Shown: positions 1-12,556, counted from the stretch's first letter. The stretch: DNA of 64,000 nucleotides from Crotalaria pallida (GCA_037953625.1 CM075652.1:75793501-75857500), one strand, 5' to 3'. Numbers and translations: made by a program. The notes: generated by a model not told the origin, from the sequence alone.

Positions 1-1164
1 TTTCAATGTTTTTCAAAACTAGTTTTTCAAGTTGTTCATGCATTTCTTCATAAGCATTATATAACAATTCATATTTAGAAGAAATTTCGGATTTAGTATG
101 ACTTACATTGCTATCCTCGCTTTGTTCACTTGATTCATCATTTGAACTTTCCTCTTCATTGACTTGAACAAGCAAGTTGAGATTAGCAACTTCTTCATCA
201 TCCGACGAACTATTTGATGTGCTTTTCTTCTCTTCTACATCACTATCCCAAACTATGTATGCTCTTTTAGATTTTGAATTTTTCTTTTCTTTCTCCTTCT
301 TCTTGAGATACCTAGAGCATGAGTACTTGAGATGACCAGGTTTTCCACATTCATGGCAAACTACACCTTCTTTTGATGTCTTGGTCTTGTAGTGTGGGGA
401 ATCCTTCTCTTTACCTTTGTCTTTGTTCAACCTTCCTTTTCTCCTTAGAAACTTGTCAAACTTCCTTAGTAAAAGTTTCATTTCTTTTTCATCAACATCT
501 GAATCGGAATCTTCACTATCATCATCATTGGAACTCTCTTTCTTATTGTATGATCTATTGACTTTAAGAGCAAGTCCCTTTCTTCCATTGTTCTTATCCG
601 ACTCTTCATTGATACTTAAACATCCAAGCTCCATTTCATGTTCTTGAAGCTTTCCGAAAAGTGTTGCTAGATCCATAGCATCCAAATTCTTAGATTCGAC
701 AATAGCCGTTACTTTTGGTTGCCAATTCCTGTCTAAACATCTCAACACTTTGTTAGAAAGTTCACCTTGTAAGAAAGTCTTACCAAGAGCAAGTAAATGG
801 TTAATAATATGAGTAAAACGCTTTTGCATATCATTAATAGATTCATTTGGAAGCATTTAAAACAATTCATAATCACGCATTAAAGCATTCAATCTAGCTC
901 TCCTAACCTCACTAGTTCCTTCATGAGTCACTTGTAAAGTGTCCCACATTTCCTTAGCACTAGTACATTGGGAAACTCTAAAGAACTCATCATAGGATAA
1001 AGCGGAGGTAATGATATTCTTTGCTTTATAATCATATTGAACTTTCTTTCTATCATCATCCTTCCACTTATCCTCGGGGATTAAATGTACTACGCCTTCA
1101 ACTAAACTAGAGGGGATATGAGGACCTTTTTCAACTACTTTCCAAATTTCACTATCTATGGCTT
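1..1164 (-). pseudogene. Element C gag, main part (Gag nucleocapsid region)
   Basis: Gag packages the element RNA into virus-like particles in the cytoplasm. On the minus strand the frame reads AIDSEIWKVVEKGP to YELF, then meets an in-frame TAA at 859-857. It continues open from an ATG at 856 to the window edge (about 285 codons). Visible parts are the copia Gag core motif [30 protein letters not shown], a CCHC knuckle at about 354-313 (CHECGKPGHLKYSC), an acidic Ser-rich tract, and the start of a coiled coil (YEEMHEQLEKLV). The corresponding position in element E's Gag is Arg, so the TAA is a nonsense change. The upstream end stops at the B insertion, and the N-terminus resumes at 23004-23117. 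Confidence 0.8.
1160..1164. repeat. Target-site duplication of element B, left copy (GGCTT)
   Basis: The five bases GGCTT directly precede the TGTAACACC start of the B 5' LTR. They are repeated at 23004-23008 directly after the 3' LTR end GTCACA. A 5-bp duplication is the normal signature of Ty3/gypsy integration. Confidence 0.93.
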
Positions 1165-1427
1165 TGTAACACCCCAAAATTTTAATCCCCGATTAATGAA
1201 ATGTTAATTATAATTTAATTATAATTAATAGTCTCCAAATTAATCCTTGATTAAAATATGTGTGTATATAATTAGCTTGCATGTGAGAAATTATTTAATA
1301 AATAATTTAAATGCCTAAAATGTATATTTTGCATATTAGTCCCTGGGTTGGGACCTAGAAGCAATTAAAGGAAAGGTTTTGGAGAGAAAGTAAATAAAAT
1401 AATTATTTTTCAAAATCTGGGCGAATT

Positions 1428-1455
1428 ACTCGAGTATTACTCAGAATACTCGAGT
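1428..1455. promoter_or_regulatory. Palindrome pair in element B U3 (two ACTCGAGT, 20-bp period)
   Basis: ACTCGAGT occurs at 1428-1435 and 1448-1455. Because each copy is its own reverse complement, the two can also pair as a hairpin with a 12-bp stem and a 10-nt loop. The pair lies about 65-120 bp upstream of the TATA boxes. The 3' LTR keeps the same pair. A transcription-factor site or an RNA structure are both possible; function is inferred only. Confidence 0.6.
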
Positions 1456-1518
1456 AATCTGGGTCAAACTGCACGAGTTAGTGCGTTTGATGAGTCACAG
1501 CCAACGATTCCTCTCTAT

Positions 1519-1581
1519 GCCTATAAAAGCTCATCTCCATGGCAGTCGTGTCGCGACGCATGATGCCTCTCTATGCCTATA
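1519..1581 (+). promoter_or_regulatory. Two TATA boxes of the element B 5' LTR
   Basis: CTATAAAAG occurs at about 1521-1529 and again at about 1577-1585. It sits inside a 25-bp duplicated string (CTCTCTATGCCTATAAAAGC and neighbours). The 3' LTR has only the second copy (about 19870). This looks like the core promoter of the element; the extra copy is private to the 5' LTR. Confidence 0.65.
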
Positions 1582-1977
1582 AAAGCTCATCTTCAACCCT
1601 TAGCCAAGAATTTTGCTTAACTTTGTTGAAATTGAAGAAGTTAGGGTTTCTGAGTTGTGAGCTTCGATTCTCTTTCTCTACATTGATTTGAAACACAAAC
1701 CAAACACGAATACAAAGCTTACATCTTGAGCTTTGTATAGAGAGTGAAAACGTGAGATTTGAGTGAGTAAGCTAAGAGAATTGAAGAATTGAAGTGAAGC
1801 TGTTCTTGCTCGAGTTGGTGTCTGAAGCTTACTTTGATCATCGATTTCGGTAAGCTCGTGAATCCCTGAGTCTCAAACTTAATTCCTTTAGTTAGTTCAT
1901 GTTGCATAGAGTTAACAAATCTAATTTTCCCCAATTTAAATCTCTGTTCCATGCACAAACCAATTCCATTTTGGTAT

Positions 1978-1982
1978 GGTAC
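1978..1982. repeat. Target-site duplication of element A (GGTAC; second copy 12054-12058)
   Basis: GGTAC directly precedes the TGATGAGC start of A and directly follows its CTCGAGCA end. The element B 3' LTR shows the single unoccupied GGTAC. Confidence 0.96.
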
Positions 1983-3104
1983 TGATGAGCATTTTATTTC
2001 CCATTTTTCCTTGCATTATTTTACTCCTATTATTGATACTTGTTGCCTATTTGACATTGTTTAGCTTGATTTAGTGATTTAGAGTTTATTGGACTATTAT
2101 TCTGAATATTGTTTAATTTGGGATTATTTAGCCTAATTAATTCTATTTCTATTTTCAGGTCATATTTGGCACAAGGGCTTTTTGGACATTTTGGGAATGA
2201 AGATTTAATTTTGGAAGAGAAGATATATGATGAAGTGAAGATTGTAATCTATCTTTAGGATTAGTTGAGATTTAGTTATATCTTTTAAGATTTAGATTTT
2301 ATCTATAAGATATTTTTAGATTTAATTTAGAGATAAGCTTTCCTTAGGATTTGGGCCCATGATTTAGGTCCGTTTTGTGATTTAAAAAGCCAAATTCGTG
2401 TAAACCCTGGGGAGACCTTCCATTCACGTTTTTTTTTACATTCTCTCTCATAGAGAAGGCTTAGTTTTGCTCTCCAAGCTTGTGGAGGCTGCTAGGGTTT
2501 CTCTCTCTTCCCTTTTCTACACGTTTTTGGTATTTTTCTTCATGGAAGGCTAAACTCTTAGGTTAAATCCCTTTGGTAATGTATCACATACTCTTGAGGT
2601 TTTGTTCTTAATGCTATTTCGTTTTTATTCACTGTTTTCATGCTTATTGATATGTTATGGTTCGCTTAGTTCCTTTCTATAGAGATAATCCATGTGTATG
2701 AATGCTTAATTTATGCAAACTCGTAAAAACTCCATGCTTTGGCTTTTAATGCTTAATTAGAGGTTTGGGTTTTGGGGTGAGAATTGAATTTTCGCTTAGT
2801 ATTTAGTTCTCACGAGTTGGACAGTGAAGAGGAAAGAAATTGATCTTTTGTGACCGATGATAGAGTTGTGAACGCGAGCCAAAGGGGTTTATCCGCTTTT
2901 CCTTATCTGTTTCTTCGTTTTGATTTAATTCTGTTTTGATTTCAATTATTCAATATTCAATATAAAAAAACCCCCCCTGTTTTCTATGCATACTATGTGT
3001 TCGACCTTTTGCTTGATAAGATATTCCTTGGGAGACGACCTAGGAGTCACTTCCTAGTACTATACTTAAACTGTTTTTATTTGTATCGGGTACGGCCTCG
3101 AGCA
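1983..3104 (+). repeat. Element A 5' LTR
   Basis: Runs from TGATGAGCATTTTATTTCCC to GGCCTCGAGCA and matches 10933-12053 almost perfectly. The terminal TG...CA and adjacent primer site define its ends. Confidence 0.95.
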
Positions 3105-3108
3105 AATT

Positions 3109-3127
3109 TGGCGCCGTTGCCGGGGAT
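3109..3127 (+). other. Element A primer-binding site (tRNA-Asp)
   Basis: TGGCGCCGTTGCCGGGGAT is complementary to the 3' end of plant tRNA-Asp, including its CCA tail. It begins 4 bases after the LTR. Athila elements are known to use this primer. Confidence 0.9.
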
Positions 3128-3991
3128 TATCGGTTCTTGCCAAAGGTCATTAGTAGTTAGTTAGTGTCGTAGTTAGTATAGTTATTATAGTGTGTCTGAT
3201 TTAGGGTCTAGTAGTCAATTCTGATAACCGGTTGAAGTTGCACTGTTTGCTGTTTTGCTATTTTGTTGCAATTAGTGTATTTGATTGATTCTATGGTTGC
3301 TAGTTCACATAGTTGTGGGTGGAATTTTGCACGAAAATTTATATCCACGCTACTTTTATCATATAAAAAGGTTTTGAGGCACCACGATCACTCAGATCAT
3401 CACTGGTTGTGAGTTCCAGAAAAATTTTCCAAGTTTTAGCAGCACTTTCTTCAAATCGTCGCAACTTTTGACCCGTAACTCGGAATTTGACGAATTTTAT
3501 ATCAAATCGAAGGGAATTTTCTGAATAATCTGATTTTTCTCACTTTGTCAGAAAACTCCTTCGTCTGGATCCTGAAAAAGCCGTTTTACTATTTCTTTTT
3601 TATTTTACAAGTTTTATTTTCTTAGTTTTTGGTCTCTGATTTAATTGTTTGACTTGGTTCCCTTTTGAATTTTGTCCTCAAACTTTTTGTGGTATGTTTT
3701 CATGATTTTAGGGTGCTGAAAAAAAAAATAAAGAAAAAATTTTAAAAAATAAAAAAATTTTGTTGCCTATTTTGGTCATGTATATTAGTGACAGTTTGCT
3801 ATGCTTAATGGTGTTCTGTTCAGTACTTGCATCCATATAACCCTGAAATTGATAGAACTTATCACAGACTAGTTAGACAAAGTAGGAACCAGTCCATAGG
3901 TAGTGAGTCTATTGAGTCTTTACATAGTGAGTCTGCTTCTTTTTCTTCTATTCCTATAAATTCTGATTCTTATTCTGATTATTCTGAAAAT
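3128..3991 (+). other. Element A untranslated leader
   Basis: About 860 bases with no convincing ORF, including an A-rich run at 3719-3761. The gag-pol frame is already open from 3809 without an ATG, so the leader overlaps the first 61 open codons. It probably carries packaging signals, which I cannot locate. Confidence 0.6.
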
Positions 3992-6900
3992 ATGGCTCAA
4001 CCTCCACCACGTGAGAGGACATTGAGGGAGCTGGCTGCACCTGATTTCACTATTGAAGATTTGTGCATCCAGTATCCCGATGACCCGTATGAGCTAAGGT
4101 CTAGACTAATTCATTTGTTGCCCAAGTTTAATGGTCTTGCAGGTGAGGATCCTCATAAACATCTCAAGCAGTTCCATATTGTCTGTGCTACTATGAAACC
4201 ACATGATGTGCAAGAGGATCATGTTTGTCTTAAGGCATTCCCACACTCCCTAGAGGGGCTAGCCAAGGATTGGTTGTACGATCTGGCCCCTGGTTCTATC
4301 ACAGTCTGGGATGACCTGAAGAGGGCATTTTTGGAGAAATTCTTCCCTGCATGCAGAACAACAGCAATCCGAAAGGATATATCAGGCATCAGGCAACAAA
4401 GTGGAGAAAGTCTCTATGAGTATTGGGAGAGATTCAAGAGACTGTGTGCGAGCTGCCCCCACCATCAGATCTCAGAGCAGCTGCTTATTCAATATTTCTA
4501 TGAAGGTCTCAACCTCATGGAGAGAAACATGCTTGATGCTGCAAGTGGTGGTGCCCTAGGAGACATGACACCTTTAGAAGCCAGAGTCAAGATTGAGAAG
4601 ATGGCTTCCAATTGTCAACAATTCCATGCAAGGGGCAACAGCGATGCAATCATAGTGAGAGGAGTGAATGATGTTGGCACAAGTTCTGGTAAGGTTGAGA
4701 AGCTTGAACAGAAGATAGATTCACTTACAACTTTGGTCACTCAATTGGCCATCAACCAGAAGAAGTTGTCTCTGCCTGCTAAATTACGTGGCATATGCAC
4801 ATCCGCTGAGCACCCCACAGATGCATGTCCTTCTGTGCAGCAGCAGCAGCCCACGACTGGTGCTGACCAACCTGAGGCATATGCCGCCAACATCTTCAAC
4901 AGTAGAAATCAGCAGCCACAGAACTTTGATCTCTCTACCAATAGATACAACCCTGGTTGGAGGAACCATCCCAACCTGAGATGGTCTGATCAGCAGCAAC
5001 CTTCACAGGTTCAATTTCAGAACAATTCTAGACCACCATATGTACCTCCTCCAGTCCAGCAACAGAGACAACAACAGGCTAATTCTGCACCACCAGCTCC
5101 TAGTACTGAGCAGCAGCCTTCATTGGAAGAGCTGATGAAACAGATGACCATGCAAAATCTTCAATTCCAACAGGAAACTAGAGCATCCATTCAAAGACAA
5201 GAGGCCTCCATTCAATCTTTGACCAATCAGATGGGACAGATGGCAACAGCAATCAACACTATGCAATCTCAGAATTCTAACAAGTTGCCATCCCAAACAG
5301 TGATCAATCCAAACCAGAATGTGAATGCCATTAGTCTAAGGTTAGGGAAGCAGATTGAATCTGACCTCAACAAAGATGATCTAGTTTCACCCAAAAAGAA
5401 GACCCAAATGGTCGAGGAGAGTGAGCACACAAGTACCAGAAAATCCCATCCAGCTCAGCCTTCCTCAAGCACAACACCTACTGCTGCCCAACAACCACCC
5501 CCCATTCCTCTTCCTTTCCCACCAAGGGGGGTGACTCAAAGCAAGAAAATGGAAGAGATTGACAAAGAGATACTTGACACATTCAGGAAGGTGGAAGTCA
5601 ACATACCCCTTCTTGATGCAATCAAGCAAATTCCAAGGTATGCAAAGTTCTTGAAGGATCTATGCACACACAAACGGAAGCTCAAGGGCAATGAGAGGAT
5701 CAGCATGGGAAGAAATGTCTCTGCTCTTATAGGTAAACCCGTCCCTCATATTCCTGAAAAGTGTAAGGATCCTGGAACTTTTTCTGTGCCTTGTATCATA
5801 GGTAATACTAAATTTGAGAATGCTTTGCTAGATTTAGGAGCATCTATTAATGTTATGCCTATGTCTGTTTTCAAGTCTCTTTCACTTGGACCCCTTCAAC
5901 CTACGGGTGTGGTTATTCATTTGGCAAATAGATCTACTACCTACCCCGCAGGTTTGATAGAGGATGTCTTGGTTCGGGTTGAAGAGCTTATCTTTCCTGC
6001 TGATTTTTATATTCTTGATATGGAAGAGGACACCTCTCGTAGTGCTGTCCCTATCATATTAGGGAGACCATTTTTGAAAACAGCCCGAACCAAGATAGAT
6101 GTGCATGCAGGTACACTTTCCATGGAATTTGATGACAGTGTGGTTCGATTCAATATTTTTGATGCTATGAAACATTTTTCTGATGACCACTCTGTTTTTC
6201 ATGTTGACTTGATTGATGATCTGATTGATGAGCATGTTCTAGACTTTTTGCATGATTATGATTTGCCATCTTTCACTAGCTCATTTACTTGTTCTGCATG
6301 TTCTGATTCCGAAATGTGCACTGCATGCATTGAAATTGACCAGTTTTTAAATTCTGCTACTGAATCTGTTGATTCATATGATATAGATTCAGATCATGCT
6401 AACCCCATTTCTGTTTTGCATGAGTCTAATTCACTTGTTCAGGTGCAGGCAGCAGAATCCAATTCTGCTGCTCCTTTAGTTCCATCTGTGATGCAGGCAC
6501 CTTTATTGGACCTGAAGCCCCTTCCTCCTCATCTCAAATATGCTTACTTGGAGGCTGAGCAGAAACTTCCAGTGATCATCTCTACCTCCCTTTCTGTTGA
6601 TCAAGAGAAGAAGCTGCTGGATGTGATTAGAGCAAACAAAAGGGCAATAGGATGGACTTTGGCAGACATACCTGGTATTAGCCCCTCCATGTGCATGCAT
6701 CGGATTTTATTGGAGGATGGGGCTAAACCAGTGAGACAACCCCAGAGACGGTTGAACCCCCAGATTCTTGATGTGGTGAAGAAAGAGGTCACCAAGCTGC
6801 TGCAAGCTGGCATTATCTACCCCATTTCAGACAGCACTTGGGTAAGCCCGGTTCAAGTAGTTCCCAAGAAGTCTGGGGTGACAGTTGTCAAAAATGAGAA

Positions 6901-9433
6901 GGATGAGCTGATTCCCACTAGAGTGCAGAACAGTTGGAGAGTCTGCATTGATTATAGGAAGCTCAACCAGGCGACCCGCAAGGATCACTTTCCTCTTCCC
7001 TTCATTGATCAGATGTTGGAGCGCCTGGCAGGTAAATCTCACTATTGCTTCTTAGATGGTTTCTCTGGTTATTTCCAAATCTGTATTGCACCAGAGGACC
7101 AACATAAGACTACATTTACCTGTCCTTTTGGTACATTTGCTTATAGGAAGATGCCTTTTGGCCTATGCAATGCTCCTGGCACTTTTCAAAGATGTATGAT
7201 GAGTATTTTTAATGACTTAGTTGAGCATTGCATAGAGGTCTTCATGGATGATTTTAGTGTATATGGTTCCTCTTTTGATGCATGTCTTGATAGTTTGTCT
7301 AAGGTGCTTAATAGGTGCATTGAGACTAACCTTGTCTTGAATTTTGAAAAATATCATTTTATGGTAGAACAAGGCATAGTCTTAGGGCACATTATTTCGC
7401 ATAAGGGCATAGAGGTTGACCCTGCTAAGCTGCATGTAATATCACATTTGCCTTACCCCTCTTGCGTGCGAGAGGTGCGTTCTTTTCTTGGCCATGCAGG
7501 TTTCTATCGCAGGTTTATTCAGAACTTTAGCAAGATAGCCCTTCCACTATCCAACTTGCTTCAAAAGGATACCACATTTGAGTTTGGAGACCAATGCAAG
7601 AAGGCATTTGATGAGCTAAAGAGAGCACTCACCACCACTCCCATCATCCAACCACCTGACTGGACTCTCCTATTTGAGCTCATGATCGATGCCTCGAATT
7701 ATGCTTTGGGAGCAGTTCTCTCCCAAAGGGTTGGTAAGATGTCTCATGTGATTTATTATGCATCTAGGACTTTAGATTCAGCACAAGTTAATTACACCAC
7801 AACTGAAAAAGAGCTGTTAGCCATTGTCTTTGCACTTGATAAGTTTAGATCATATCTGTTAGGTTCTAAGGTTGTGGTGTATACTGATCATGCTGCTCTG
7901 AAGTATCTTTTGAAAAAGACAGATTCCAAACCTCGGTTGATTAGATGGATGTTGCTCCTCCAGGAGTTTGATCTTGAGATTCAGGATCGGAGTGGTGCAC
8001 ATAACCTTGTCGCAGACCACTTGAGTAGAATAGAGAGAGAGGAAGATGCATTTCCTATTCGGGATGACTTCCCGGATGAGCAGCTTTTAGTTTTGCATGT
8101 TTCACATCCCCCTCCCCTTATTCCTTGGTTTGCTGATATTGTAAATTATATAGTTACATATGTTTTTCCACCCTTGGCATCCAAAGCTCAAAGAGACAAA
8201 TTGAAGAGCGATGCCAAGTATTATGTATGGGATGACCCCTATTTGTGGCGTTTTTGCAGTGATCAGGTCATTCGCAGGTGCATTCCAGACCAGGAGATCC
8301 AATCGGTTCTCCAATTTTGCCATGCTTCACCAGTTGGAGGCCACCTTGGCACTCAAAGGACAGCACGAAAGGTGCTGGATTCTGGATTTTATTGGCCTAC
8401 CATCTTCAAGGATGCAAGCAAAATCTGCAGCTCATGTGAGCAATGTCAAAGGGTAGGAGGCACCCTATCTTGGAGGCAACAGATACCGCAACAACCTATG
8501 TTGTTCTGTGAGGTGTTTGATGTCTGGGGTATAGATTTCATGGGCCCCTTTCCTGTTTCTTTTGGTTTTTATTATATCTTACTTGCTGTGGATTATGTAT
8601 CCAAATGGGTGGAAGCTAAGGCCACCAGGACTAATGATGCTCAGGTTGTTGTAGATTTTGTCAGGACTAATATCCTTTGCAGGTTTGGCATACCTAGAGC
8701 CATAGTCAGTGATCAAGGCACACACTTCTGCAATAGATCCATGCAAGCTTTGCTCAAGAAGTATGGGGTTGTGCACAAAGTTTCTACACCATATCACCCC
8801 CAAACCAATGGGCAAGCTGAGATTTCAAACAGAGAGATCAAGCGGATTTTGGAGAAGATGGTGAAGCCTAATAGAAAGGATTGGAGCACACGATTGGAGG
8901 ATGCTCTATGGGCCCATCGGACTGCTTACAAGGCACCCATAGGGATGTCACCCTATCGGGTTGTCTTTGGTAAGGCATGCCACCTGCCTGTGGAGATAGA
9001 GCACCGTGCATATTGGGCTGTGAAGCAATGCAACTTAGCTCTTGATCAAGCGGGTGAGGAGAGGAAGCTGCAGTTGAGTGAGCTAGATGAGATCCGTTTG
9101 GAGGCCTATGAGAACTCCAAGTTCTACAAAGAGAAGACCAAGAAGCTCCATGATAGCTCAATTTGCAGAAAGGAGTTCTTGGTTGGTCAAAAAGTGTTGC
9201 TCTACAACTCTAGGCTTGGACTCATGAGTGGAAAGCTCCGTTCTAAATGGATTGGACCGTTTGTAGTCACCCAGGTGTTTCTTTATGGCACTGTGGAGAT
9301 CAAGAGTGAGTCCACAGACAAGAGCTTCAAAGTCAATGGCCACCGACTCAAGCCTTTCCTCACTACCCCTTCTTTGGATGATGCACCTGTGGAGGAAGCC
9401 TCATTGGTCGACCCCATTTTTGACCCACCATGA
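3992..9433 (+). CDS. Element A Gag-Pol polyprotein (Athila type)
   Basis: One unbroken frame of 1813 residues from the first in-frame ATG ([10 protein letters not shown]). The frame opens at 3809, so a non-ATG start upstream is possible. In order: Gag core ([25 protein letters not shown]; about residues 60-240), a degenerate zinc knuckle at 266-279 whose first Cys is Arg, a Gln/Pro-rich linker, aspartic protease ([10 protein letters not shown], about 611-620), reverse transcriptase with FMDD at 1084-1087, RNase H starting near [10 protein letters not shown] (1231), and integrase with an HHCC domain from about 1443 and catalytic Asp near 1515 (GIDFMGPF), then SDQGTHF and NGQAEISN. No chromodomain is seen. 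It would copy element RNA in virus-like particles and insert the DNA. The catalytic residues I can check are present. Confidence 0.92.
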   Translation: MAQPPPRERTLRELAAPDFTIEDLCIQYPDDPYELRSRLIHLLPKFNGLAGEDPHKHLKQFHIVCATMKPHDVQEDHVCLKAFPHSLEGLAKDWLYDLAPGSITVWDDLKRAFLEKFFPACRTTAIRKDISGIRQQSGESLYEYWERFKRLCASCPHHQISEQLLIQYFYEGLNLMERNMLDAASGGALGDMTPLEARVKIEKMASNCQQFHARGNSDAIIVRGVNDVGTSSGKVEKLEQKIDSLTTLVTQLAINQKKLSLPAKLRGICTSAEHPTDACPSVQQQQPTTGADQPEAYAANIFNSRNQQPQNFDLSTNRYNPGWRNHPNLRWSDQQQPSQVQFQNNSRPPYVPPPVQQQRQQQANSAPPAPSTEQQPSLEELMKQMTMQNLQFQQETRASIQRQEASIQSLTNQMGQMATAINTMQSQNSNKLPSQTVINPNQNVNAISLRLGKQIESDLNKDDLVSPKKKTQMVEESEHTSTRKSHPAQPSSSTTPTAAQQPPPIPLPFPPRGVTQSKKMEEIDKEILDTFRKVEVNIPLLDAIKQIPRYAKFLKDLCTHKRKLKGNERISMGRNVSALIGKPVPHIPEKCKDPGTFSVPCIIGNTKFENALLDLGASINVMPMSVFKSLSLGPLQPTGVVIHLANRSTTYPAGLIEDVLVRVEELIFPADFYILDMEEDTSRSAVPIILGRPFLKTARTKIDVHAGTLSMEFDDSVVRFNIFDAMKHFSDDHSVFHVDLIDDLIDEHVLDFLHDYDLPSFTSSFTCSACSDSEMCTACIEIDQFLNSATESVDSYDIDSDHANPISVLHESNSLVQVQAAESNSAAPLVPSVMQAPLLDLKPLPPHLKYAYLEAEQKLPVIISTSLSVDQEKKLLDVIRANKRAIGWTLADIPGISPSMCMHRILLEDGAKPVRQPQRRLNPQILDVVKKEVTKLLQAGIIYPISDSTWVSPVQVVPKKSGVTVVKNEKDELIPTRVQNSWRVCIDYRKLNQATRKDHFPLPFIDQMLERLAGKSHYCFLDGFSGYFQICIAPEDQHKTTFTCPFGTFAYRKMPFGLCNAPGTFQRCMMSIFNDLVEHCIEVFMDDFSVYGSSFDACLDSLSKVLNRCIETNLVLNFEKYHFMVEQGIVLGHIISHKGIEVDPAKLHVISHLPYPSCVREVRSFLGHAGFYRRFIQNFSKIALPLSNLLQKDTTFEFGDQCKKAFDELKRALTTTPIIQPPDWTLLFELMIDASNYALGAVLSQRVGKMSHVIYYASRTLDSAQVNYTTTEKELLAIVFALDKFRSYLLGSKVVVYTDHAALKYLLKKTDSKPRLIRWMLLLQEFDLEIQDRSGAHNLVADHLSRIEREEDAFPIRDDFPDEQLLVLHVSHPPPLIPWFADIVNYIVTYVFPPLASKAQRDKLKSDAKYYVWDDPYLWRFCSDQVIRRCIPDQEIQSVLQFCHASPVGGHLGTQRTARKVLDSGFYWPTIFKDASKICSSCEQCQRVGGTLSWRQQIPQQPMLFCEVFDVWGIDFMGPFPVSFGFYYILLAVDYVSKWVEAKATRTNDAQVVVDFVRTNILCRFGIPRAIVSDQGTHFCNRSMQALLKKYGVVHKVSTPYHPQTNGQAEISNREIKRILEKMVKPNRKDWSTRLEDALWAHRTAYKAPIGMSPYRVVFGKACHLPVEIEHRAYWAVKQCNLALDQAGEERKLQLSELDEIRLEAYENSKFYKEKTKKLHDSSICRKEFLVGQKVLLYNSRLGLMSGKLRSKWIGPFVVTQVFLYGTVEIKSESTDKSFKVNGHRLKPFLTTPSLDDAPVEEASLVDPIFDPP

Positions 9434-10918
9434 TTTAGGGAGTCTTCTTTTCTCCTTCTTTACTACTTTTATTCCACTTGTCTATATCTGTCTGATTCTG
9501 CTATTTGTTTTACATTGAGGACAATGTGTGATTTAAGTGTGGGGGGAGAGTAGTTTAGGTTGCATATTTTTGCTTTGATTTTTTAGGTTTTGCTAAGTTT
9601 TGGGCATTTTCTTGCATGTTTTTGCTTCATTTTAGTAGAGTCTTGGTATCTTGTGTCTGAATTCATGCATTTCTGTGTGTAAAGTTGCTTTTGATAATTA
9701 AGAGGTGGTAACACTGTGATAGAATTGTCCCTTTTGTGAGGATTTGAGCCTTAATTGTGGGTGGATTGCTATATATGCCACCTAATTTTTCTTTCATGTG
9801 TGATTGCACTCTGGATTACTTGCACTCTAGAACTTGACTTGACTCTTGTTGATACTTGATATTCCCATGCACATTTTGAAATGATTTAGGCATTGTTTTT
9901 TCTTGAATAAGCCACTAGCCATATGAGCCTACCTTGAATGAATTTATCCTTTGATAGCCCCTTTGAGCCTTTATATCCCTTTTCTTTGTTCTTTAGCTCA
10001 TTACAAGCCTATGACTGAAAAAACATGATTGTCCTAACCTTAGGGAATGTTGGAGCTTTGGAATTGTTTTGGGAATGGGTATTAAGTAAGCGAGGGTGCT
10101 TTGTTCTTCATCTCTTGTGAGTTCTGGGTTTTGCCTCTATGGTCGGTGATGTAATTATGGCTTTATCTCATTATGCCATTTTTGTTGTTTCTTCTTTCCT
10201 TTCGTTCATGAAGTTCTGCAATGTAATGCAATTCAAAAAAAAAAAAAAAAAAGAAGAAGAAGAAGAAGAAGAAGAAAAAAAAAGAAAAAAAAATGGAATA
10301 AAAGGTTGATTGAGGCATGGAGGATTGGAATTAGAGGTTGTTGTTATGTTTACCATTTCATTCTGGGGTGGATTGTGCTTATTTTTTTTACTTGTTCCCC
10401 ATTGCTCCTCTATTCCCTGGGTTTTAGCTACATTTCCCATATTTTTATCCTACCTTGTCCTTGGCCCCATTACAACCCTGAAAAGACCTTTTGATCTTAA
10501 TGTGAATGTGTATTGATTGTTGATGTTAGAGGCTTTTCAAGCCTATGGTTGTGTTTGTTTTTCATGATGTGCCTTGAGTGTAAACACTGATTAACCTTAA
10601 ACACTTGAGTGTAAACACTATTGAGTGATCCTTGTGAGTTTCTATCATCTTTGTGACTACCCTCTTGATGTCATTGGTTTTCTTTGCATATTTGAAATAA
10701 TTGGATGATGTTCATGAATGCCTTGATTCTTTGGTCCTTATTTTCTTCATGTGCTCGATTTTGCCCATTTCTTTGCATTTCCTAGAATTCATTGTGAAGT
10801 ATGTAATCTCTTAGGTTTGCATTCATTAGTTTTAGTAATCTTGTTACATGATTCACTTTGGTGCATATTGATTTTCTCAGTCCTAATTCTTAGTTTTGCC
10901 CAGGAGTGCAAAAAGATA
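9434..10918 (+). other. Element A 3' non-coding region, no envelope-like ORF
   Basis: This 1.5-kb stretch between pol and the 3' LTR holds no long sense ORF. It is T-rich and includes a purine-tract-like AAGTGTGGGGGGAGAG at 9535-9550 and an A/GAA low-complexity run. In other Athila elements an envelope-like frame occupies this place; here it is lost or never present. Confidence 0.65.
10233..10292. repeat. Poly-A / (GAA)n low-complexity tract
   Basis: A run of A followed by about eight AAG/GAA units and more A. It explains the apparent Phe/Ser-rich minus-strand ORF here, which is not a gene. Confidence 0.9.
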
Positions 10919-10932
10919 AGTGTGGGGGTGTT
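10919..10932 (+). other. Element A polypurine tract
   Basis: AAGTGTGGGGGTGT directly abuts the TGATGAGC start of the 3' LTR. It is the expected plus-strand primer and closely resembles the internal copy at 9535-9550. Confidence 0.75.
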
Positions 10933-12053
10933 TGATGAGCATTTTATTTCCCATTTTTCCTTGCATTATTTTACTCCTATTATTGATACTTGTTGCCTAT
11001 TTGACATTGTTTAGCTTGATTTAGTGATTTAGAGTTTATTGGACTATTATTCTGAATATTGTTTAATTTGGGATTATTTAGCCTAATTAATTCTATTTCT
11101 ATTTTCAGGTCATATTTGGCACAAGGGCTTTTTGGACATTTTGGGAATGAAGATTTAATTTTGGACGAGAAGATATATGATGAAGTGAAGATTGTAATCT
11201 ATCTTTAGGATTAGTTGAGATTTAGTTATATCTTTTAAGATTTAGATTTTATCTATAAGATATTTTTAGATTTAATTTAGAGATAAGCTTTCCTTAGGAT
11301 TTGGGCCCATGATTTAGGCCCGTTTTGTGATTTAAAAAGCCAAATTCGTGTAAACCCTGGGGAGACCTTCCATTCACGTTTTTTTTACATTCTCTCTCAT
11401 AGAGAAGGCTTAGTTTTGCTCTCCAAGCTTGTGGAGGCTGCTAGGGTTTCTCTCTCTTCCCTTTTCTACACGTTTTTGGTATTTTTCTTCATGGAAGGCT
11501 AAACTCTTAGGTTAAATCCCTTTGGTAATGTATCACATACTCTTGAGGTTTTGTTCTTAATGCTATTTCGTTTTTATTCACTGTTTTCATGCTTATTGAT
11601 ATGTTATGGTTCACTTAGTTCCATTCTATAGAGATAATCCATGTGTATGAATGCTTAATTTATGCAAACTCGTAAAAACTCCATGCTTTGGCTTTTAATG
11701 CTTAATTAGAGGTTTGGGTTTTGGGGTGAGAATTGAATTTTCGCTTAGTATTTAGTTCTCACGAGTTGGACAGTGAAGAGGAAAGAAATTGATCTTTTGT
11801 GACCGATGATAGAGTTGTGAACGCGAGCCAAAGGGGTTTATCCGCTTTTCCTTATCTGTTTCTTCGTTTTGATTTAATTCTGTTTTGATTTCAATTATTC
11901 AATATTCAATATAAAAAAACCCCCCCTGTTTTCTATGCATACTATGTGTTCGACCTTTTGCTTGATAAGATATTCCTTGGGAGACGACCTAGGAGTCACT
12001 TCCTAGTACTATACTTAAACTGTTTTTATTTGTATCGGGTATGGCCTCGAGCA
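10933..12053 (+). repeat. Element A 3' LTR
   Basis: Near-identical to 1983-3104 and followed by the GGTAC duplication at 12054-12058. Confidence 0.95.
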
Positions 12054-12556
12054 GGTACTCAAAATGCTCTGCTCATGGTTCTTGAAGTTGGTCTGAGGAG
12101 TTTGGAGTCTCTTTCTTGCCAAGTTTCGTTTGGAAAACATCTGAGAGGTAAGGGGAAGTAATTATATTCACTAGATAGAGTTTGAAATCCATTAAATGTG
12201 TTAGAGAACCACCAAGAGGCTCTAAGGGCTTAGATTCTATAGGAACTTTGGTTTGGAGACCAATCCATGCTCTAAATCTGTATTGAGCAAGTTTGTTATC
12301 ATGTATGTGAACCTGAATGAGCTTTTTTTCATGAAGATTATGCTTATTGTGTGATTTGAGGTATTGAGTTGTTAAAATGCCTTTTTGTGCATAATCAATG
12401 ATTTCTCTGTCAATTCTGTGTTTTGAATTGAAATAAGTGTTGTAACATGTTTGATTAATGATATGTTAACTCTGTTGATCCCTGAAATGGACTTAAATTG
12501 AGTAGAAATGAAAATGGCATGTTAAAACCAGTTTTCAATACTGTCAGTTGTGGAAC

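Larger units (their letters stand above)
1983..12053 (+). mobile_element. Element A: Athila-type Ty3/gypsy retrotransposon, structurally complete
   Basis: A 10.07-kb element with LTRs of 1122 and 1121 bp, a GGTAC duplication, a primer site complementary to tRNA-Asp (TGGCGCCGTTGCC), one long gag-pol frame (3992-9433), a 1.5-kb 3' non-coding stretch and a final purine tract. The tRNA-Asp primer, FYEGL Gag motif, DLGAS protease and FMDD reverse transcriptase fit the Athila clade. No envelope-like ORF is visible in the 3' region, where many Athila elements have one. By eye the LTRs differ at about five bases plus one homopolymer base, so it is recent and may still be competent. Confidence 0.93.

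Noticed and set aside
4784..9518. Shadow ORFs on both strands within element A gag-pol
   Set aside because: All lie inside the long, motif-rich sense frame and have no motifs of their own.
10171..10440. Minus-strand ORF of 89 codons
   Set aside because: Its Phe/Ser-rich body is the translation of the poly-A/(GAA)n tract in a retrotransposon 3' region.
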